Source: Svornostia abyssi
GTDB lineage: Bacteria > Actinomycetota > Thermoleophilia > Solirubrobacterales > Solirubrobacteraceae
Direction of reading: 5' to 3'
Length of the DNA stretch: 64,000 nt
Assembly (NCBI GenBank): GCA_024666565.1
Contig: CP088295.1
Location: 496,001 to 560,000, forward strand
The position numbers and the translations under genes are program-made. The notes below the pieces were generated by a model. The model did not search any database, was not told the DNA's origin, and worked only from the letters and a program-made list of their open reading frames with translations. Below, one piece after another: positions 60,864 through 64,000 of this stretch; positions within the stretch are counted from its first letter, which is position 1, and every line of letters begins with the position of its first letter.

Positions 60864-62486
60864 ATGCGCACCCGTCTGATCCCTGCCCTCGCCGCCGGCG
60901 CACTCGCGCTGGCAGGGACGGCAACCGCCCACGCGGCGCCGCTCCCGCTGAGCGGCACGTTCGGCATCACCCACCCGGCCGCGGAACCTGATGACCTCGT
61001 GCTTCCCGGGTTCGCGGGGTCGCTCGGCGACCTCAACGGCGACGGCGCGGACGAGTACACGATGTTCCCGAAGTACAGCCCAGACGGGGGCCTCCCCACC
61101 GTCGCCGTCGTGTTCGGCAGCCGGGCCCGCCGCAACGTGAGCCTCGACGGCACGGATCCGCGTGTGCGCACGTACGACGGCGTGCTCCTGGCGCCTGCCG
61201 GCGACGTCAACGGCGATGGCACCGACGACGTCATCGTCTCCACCTTCCTCACCGACGTCAGCGTCCCGCCGACCGTGACCGTCGTCTTCGGCGGCCCGGG
61301 CATCGCCGACGTCCGTCTCGACCAGCCCGGTGCGCGCGGCTTTCGCATCTTCAACGCCCAGCAGGCGGCCCGCGCCGGGGACATGAACGGCGACGGCCGC
61401 GGCGACCTGTTCGTGACCGACTCCGCCGACGACGGCGACGTGACCGGCGGCGCCGTCCTCTTCGGCAAGGTCAACACCCTGCCGATGAACGCCGCGGAGC
61501 CCGGCCCGGGGAAGGTGCGCCTCTCGTCGAGCGTGATCGCACCGGTGAACGACGCGTCACCGGTCGCCGCCGGTGACGTCAACGGCGACGGCCTCTCGGA
61601 CATCGCGTTCAAGTCCCAGGACGACCGCCTCGCCGTCGTGTTCGGCTCAAGGTGGTTGCGCCCGGCCGACATCGACGCACTCGGTCCCCGGGGGTTCAGC
61701 ATCGAGGGCACCTGGGGCGGCGTCCACGCCGAGACCCTGGACTTCACCGGCGACCGGCGCGCGGACCTCATCGTGTCGAACGGCGGCAGCAACCTGGCGG
61801 TCGTGCCGGGCAAGACGACGTCGTCTCCCGTCTCGCCGTGGTCGGCAGGGTCACCCGCGATCATCGTGCCGTCGAACGGCACCGGCCGGGCTGACGACAG
61901 CGTCGCGGTGGTCGACGATCTCAACGGCGACGGGCGTGCCGACCTGCTCACCACCGCCGAGCTGGGACTCGTGCGCGTGGCACCCGGCCAGCGCACCCCG
62001 GGCGCGGTCACGCTGGGTCAGACGGTCGGCGGCGCGTTCACCCAGACGCTGAAGTCGGCGGGCGACGTGGACGGCGACGGGCGGAAGGACGCCATCGCCT
62101 GGGAGCTCGTGCTGCCCGGCGTCGGGGGTCCGACCGAAGGGTTCCGCGCGACGCAGACGCTCATCACGGCCGGGCGCGACATCCTCGCGCCCCGCGTGCG
62201 CTCCGCGTTCCTGTCCAACCCCGCGTTCCGCGTCGGCCAGACCACGGAGGTGCAGGCGCTCGTGTCCGAGGCCGCGCAGATCGACCTCGTCATCCGACGC
62301 GCAAACGGGACGGTCGCCGGAGCGGTGCGGGTGCCCACCTCGACGCAGCTGATCCAGTTCACCTGGGACGGCCGCATCAACGGCCGGGCGCTGGCACCGG
62401 GTGACTACGTGACGACCGCGACCCCGGTCGACCTCGCCGGCAACCGCGGCGAGGGGACCACGATGGCGTTCACGATCCTGCCCTGA
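60864..62486 (+). CDS. secreted FG-GAP/VCBS-repeat protein, 540 aa
   Basis: Signal peptide (AGALALAGTATAHAAP) and a string of FG-GAP repeats, each with a Ca2+-binding D-x-NGDG-x-x-D loop: GDLNGDGADE, GDVNGDGTDD, GDMNGDGRGD, GDVNGDGLSD, DDLNGDGRAD, GDVDGDGRKD. An integrin-like beta-propeller is expected. The C-terminal 110 residues are an Ig-like/FlgD-type domain (LDLVIRRANGTV, FTWDGRINGRALAPGDY). ATG 60864 has GAGGAG 7 bases upstream. It is a paralogue of the following gene. Confidence 0.9.
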   Translation: MRTRLIPALAAGALALAGTATAHAAPLPLSGTFGITHPAAEPDDLVLPGFAGSLGDLNGDGADEYTMFPKYSPDGGLPTVAVVFGSRARRNVSLDGTDPRVRTYDGVLLAPAGDVNGDGTDDVIVSTFLTDVSVPPTVTVVFGGPGIADVRLDQPGARGFRIFNAQQAARAGDMNGDGRGDLFVTDSADDGDVTGGAVLFGKVNTLPMNAAEPGPGKVRLSSSVIAPVNDASPVAAGDVNGDGLSDIAFKSQDDRLAVVFGSRWLRPADIDALGPRGFSIEGTWGGVHAETLDFTGDRRADLIVSNGGSNLAVVPGKTTSSPVSPWSAGSPAIIVPSNGTGRADDSVAVVDDLNGDGRADLLTTAELGLVRVAPGQRTPGAVTLGQTVGGAFTQTLKSAGDVDGDGRKDAIAWELVLPGVGGPTEGFRATQTLITAGRDILAPRVRSAFLSNPAFRVGQTTEVQALVSEAAQIDLVIRRANGTVAGAVRVPTSTQLIQFTWDGRINGRALAPGDYVTTATPVDLAGNRGEGTTMAFTILP

Positions 62487-62492
62487 GGCGAC

Positions 62493-62528
62493 GGACGGTC
62501 TGCTCTGCTGCGGCGGGGCAGACCGTCC
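62493..62528 (+). terminator. 11-bp hairpin between the two FG-GAP genes
   Basis: GGACGGTCTGC and GCAGACCGTCC are exact complements separated by 14 bases, starting 7 bases after the stop. It has no U-run. Confidence 0.55.
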
Positions 62529-62572
62529 CTCCCGTCACGAACGGGATTCACCGCGACGCGTCGGCGCAGGCA

Positions 62573-62578
62573 TAGGGT
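62573..62578 (+). promoter_or_regulatory. -10 box of the second FG-GAP gene (leaderless type)
   Basis: TAGGGT, 6 bases before ATG 62585. Confidence 0.45.
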
Positions 62579-62584
62579 CGCGCC

Positions 62585-64000
62585 ATGGCTCCCTTCTCCG
62601 TTCTCCCGAAGCTCGGGCGGCGCGCCGTGCTCCTCGCCGCTGCCGCCGGCCTCGGGCTCGCCCCGGCCGCCGACGCCCAGCTCCGCGGCGCAACCGGCAT
62701 CACCTACCCGGGCAACCAGGCACTCGTGGCCCCGGTGTTCGCCAGCACGCTCGGCGACGTCAACGCCGACGGGTTCGGTGACATGACCGGGTTCGGCCCG
62801 CTCCCGGGCGGCGACGAACCGGGCTTCCCCGACAGCTTCGCGCTGTTCGGCGCGAGAACGCAGACGAACGTCACCCTGGGCGCCCCCTCACCTCGGCTCG
62901 TGTCCTTCCCCAAGGCGATCCTCCGCCGGGCCGGCGACGTCAACGGCGACGGGCGCGACGACGTGCTCGTCAACATCGGTGTCACCACGAACGGCGAACT
63001 GCGCATCTACGGGGCCGTCGTGTTCGGCGGGCCGGGCGTGGAGACCGTCCGGCTCGATCGCCTCGGTTCCCGAGGGTTCCAGATCCTCGGCGAGGACTTC
63101 TGGGTTCCCGCCGGGGACGTGAACGGAGACGGTCGCGACGACCTCGCGACGCTCCGACGCGACCCGGAGACCTACGAAAGCGACATCGAGGGCCTCACCG
63201 TGATCTACGGCAAGGCGACCAGCACGCCCGTCGACCCGGCGAAGCTCGGCACCGGCGGCGCGCAACTGACCTCCAGTGTCAACGAGAACACGCCCGTGAC
63301 CGACGACATCGCAACGGGCGACTTCAACGGCGACGGCCGCGGCGATGTCGGCTTGGTCAGCGGTATGGGCCGCGGCACCGTCGTCTTCGGTTCCCCGAGC
63401 TTCGGTGGTGTGGACATCGACGCCCCGGGCGCCCGCGGATTTCGCATCGATCAGCTGTACGCCCTCCAGCGCGAGAGCACGGACTTCACGGGCGACGGCC
63501 GGGACGACCTGATCGCCTACGACGGCAACAACCCGTCGATCGTCCCGGGGCAGACCGGGACGGCAACCGTCACCGCGCTTCCGGACGTGCCCGGCAGCGG
63601 CACCATCGGGCTCCCCTCGCAGAACGTCACCACCGGCGCGGAGTACCCCGGTTCCGCTCCGGTGGGCGACGTCAACCGCGACGGGCGGCAGGACGTCCTC
63701 GGCGCGACCTGGGACGGCCGCGTCTACCTCGTCTACGGACGCTCGGCGCCCGGCCGGGCGCCGCAGGGACCCCAGGTGCCCGGCGTGTTCGCCAACGTGC
63801 TCCGCCCGGCCGGCGACGTCGACGGGGACGGCGCCCCGGATGTCGTGGCGAGCCTGCTGACCTGGGTCGAGAACCCGACCGAACCGGCGCGCAACACGCT
63901 GATCACCCGCGGGCGCGACATCCTCCCGCCGACCTGGGCGGCTGAACCGCCGAGCATCCTGCCGAAGGCGTTCCGGCCGGGCGACACCGTCGACATCCGC
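62585..64000 (+). CDS. secreted FG-GAP/VCBS-repeat protein, first 472 codons (runs off the right edge)
   Basis: Signal peptide (RRAVLLAAAAGLGLAPAADAQ), then FG-GAP repeats with Ca2+-type loops GDVNADGFGD, GDVNGDGRDD (twice), GDFNGDGRGD, GDVNRDGRQD and GDVDGDGAPD. The order of segments (GGPGV-x-x-VRLD, ARGFRI, ITRGRDILPP) is that of the gene at 60864, so it is a tandem paralogue. The C-terminal Ig-like domain is just beginning at the window end. The start follows TAGGGT by 6 bases. Confidence 0.9.
   Translation, partial: MAPFSVLPKLGRRAVLLAAAAGLGLAPAADAQLRGATGITYPGNQALVAPVFASTLGDVNADGFGDMTGFGPLPGGDEPGFPDSFALFGARTQTNVTLGAPSPRLVSFPKAILRRAGDVNGDGRDDVLVNIGVTTNGELRIYGAVVFGGPGVETVRLDRLGSRGFQILGEDFWVPAGDVNGDGRDDLATLRRDPETYESDIEGLTVIYGKATSTPVDPAKLGTGGAQLTSSVNENTPVTDDIATGDFNGDGRGDVGLVSGMGRGTVVFGSPSFGGVDIDAPGARGFRIDQLYALQRESTDFTGDGRDDLIAYDGNNPSIVPGQTGTATVTALPDVPGSGTIGLPSQNVTTGAEYPGSAPVGDVNRDGRQDVLGATWDGRVYLVYGRSAPGRAPQGPQVPGVFANVLRPAGDVDGDGAPDVVASLLTWVENPTEPARNTLITRGRDILPPTWAAEPPSILPKAFRPGDTVDIR

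Noticed and set aside
1..64000. tRNA, rRNA, riboswitch, T-box or CRISPR array
   Set aside because: I checked the longer intergenic gaps by eye, including 18117-18347, 28599-28735, 52506-52622 and 54624-54759. No cloverleaf, TTCGAATC-type T-arm, T-box or regular spacer-repeat pattern was seen.

Overview
The window is a high-GC (roughly 70% or more) bacterial chromosome segment. Gene content, short spacing, many ATGA/GTGA start-stop overlaps, numerous apparently leaderless promoters and secreted PD40 and FG-GAP proteins with basic tails suggest an actinomycete, most likely class Thermoleophilia (order Solirubrobacterales). The phylum-level call follows from sequence style; the order is an inference that a 16S or marker-gene search would settle. 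I see no rRNA, tRNA, insertion sequence, prophage or CRISPR array, and no gene-free stretch longer than about 230 bases.

Layout. 1-2018 (-): 5' part of ileS and a small unknown gene. 2131-3837: secreted beta-propeller protein. 3894-15353 (+): stand-alone nucleotidyl-cyclase-like domain, AAA/TPR regulator, GMC oxidoreductase, alpha/beta hydrolase, animal-type haem peroxidase, Orn/Lys/Arg decarboxylase and a DMT exporter. A shared promoter-like motif ((G/T)GAAC-N14-CGTTA) precedes the first gene and the peroxidase, and a weaker copy precedes the decarboxylase. 15350-18116: MarR, SnoaL, SRPBCC, a PAS/zinc-ribbon protein and a MerR-type regulator. 18348-25601: HD-GYP membrane protein, MATE exporter, lipoprotein, hydrolase-like protein, mscL, SGNH hydrolase and an acyltransferase-3/SGNH membrane protein. 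25653-32232: PhoX-like protein, fumC, secreted lipase, HExxH protein and an orphan solute-binding lipoprotein flanked by 39-bp direct repeats. 32260-41348: MmpL transporter, acyl-CoA synthetase, WS/DGAT acyltransferase, VapBC-like pair and aldehyde dehydrogenase. 41464-52505: HD-GYP-LuxR regulator, ThDP enzyme, SpoIID protein and a group of three diguanylate cyclase genes, one a head-to-tail double cyclase. 52623-64000: UbiB kinase, two small membrane proteins, 5'-3' exonuclease, GH2 glycosidase, TetR, SRPBCC, Baeyer-Villiger monooxygenase and two FG-GAP proteins, the last cut by the window end.

Two themes stand out. One is cyclic-di-GMP signalling: four GGDEF domains in three genes and two HD-GYP proteins. 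The other is lipid or lipophile chemistry: GMC oxidase, hydrolase, peroxidase, lipase, acyl-CoA synthetase, WS/DGAT, MmpL and a Baeyer-Villiger monooxygenase.

Six genes carry a single frameshift in this sequence (AAA/TPR, GMC, MerR, PhoX-like, MmpL, aldehyde dehydrogenase). All lie in G/C runs or a CG repeat, with intact family signatures on both sides, so assembly or base-calling error is more likely than six pseudogenes. They are annotated over their full span.
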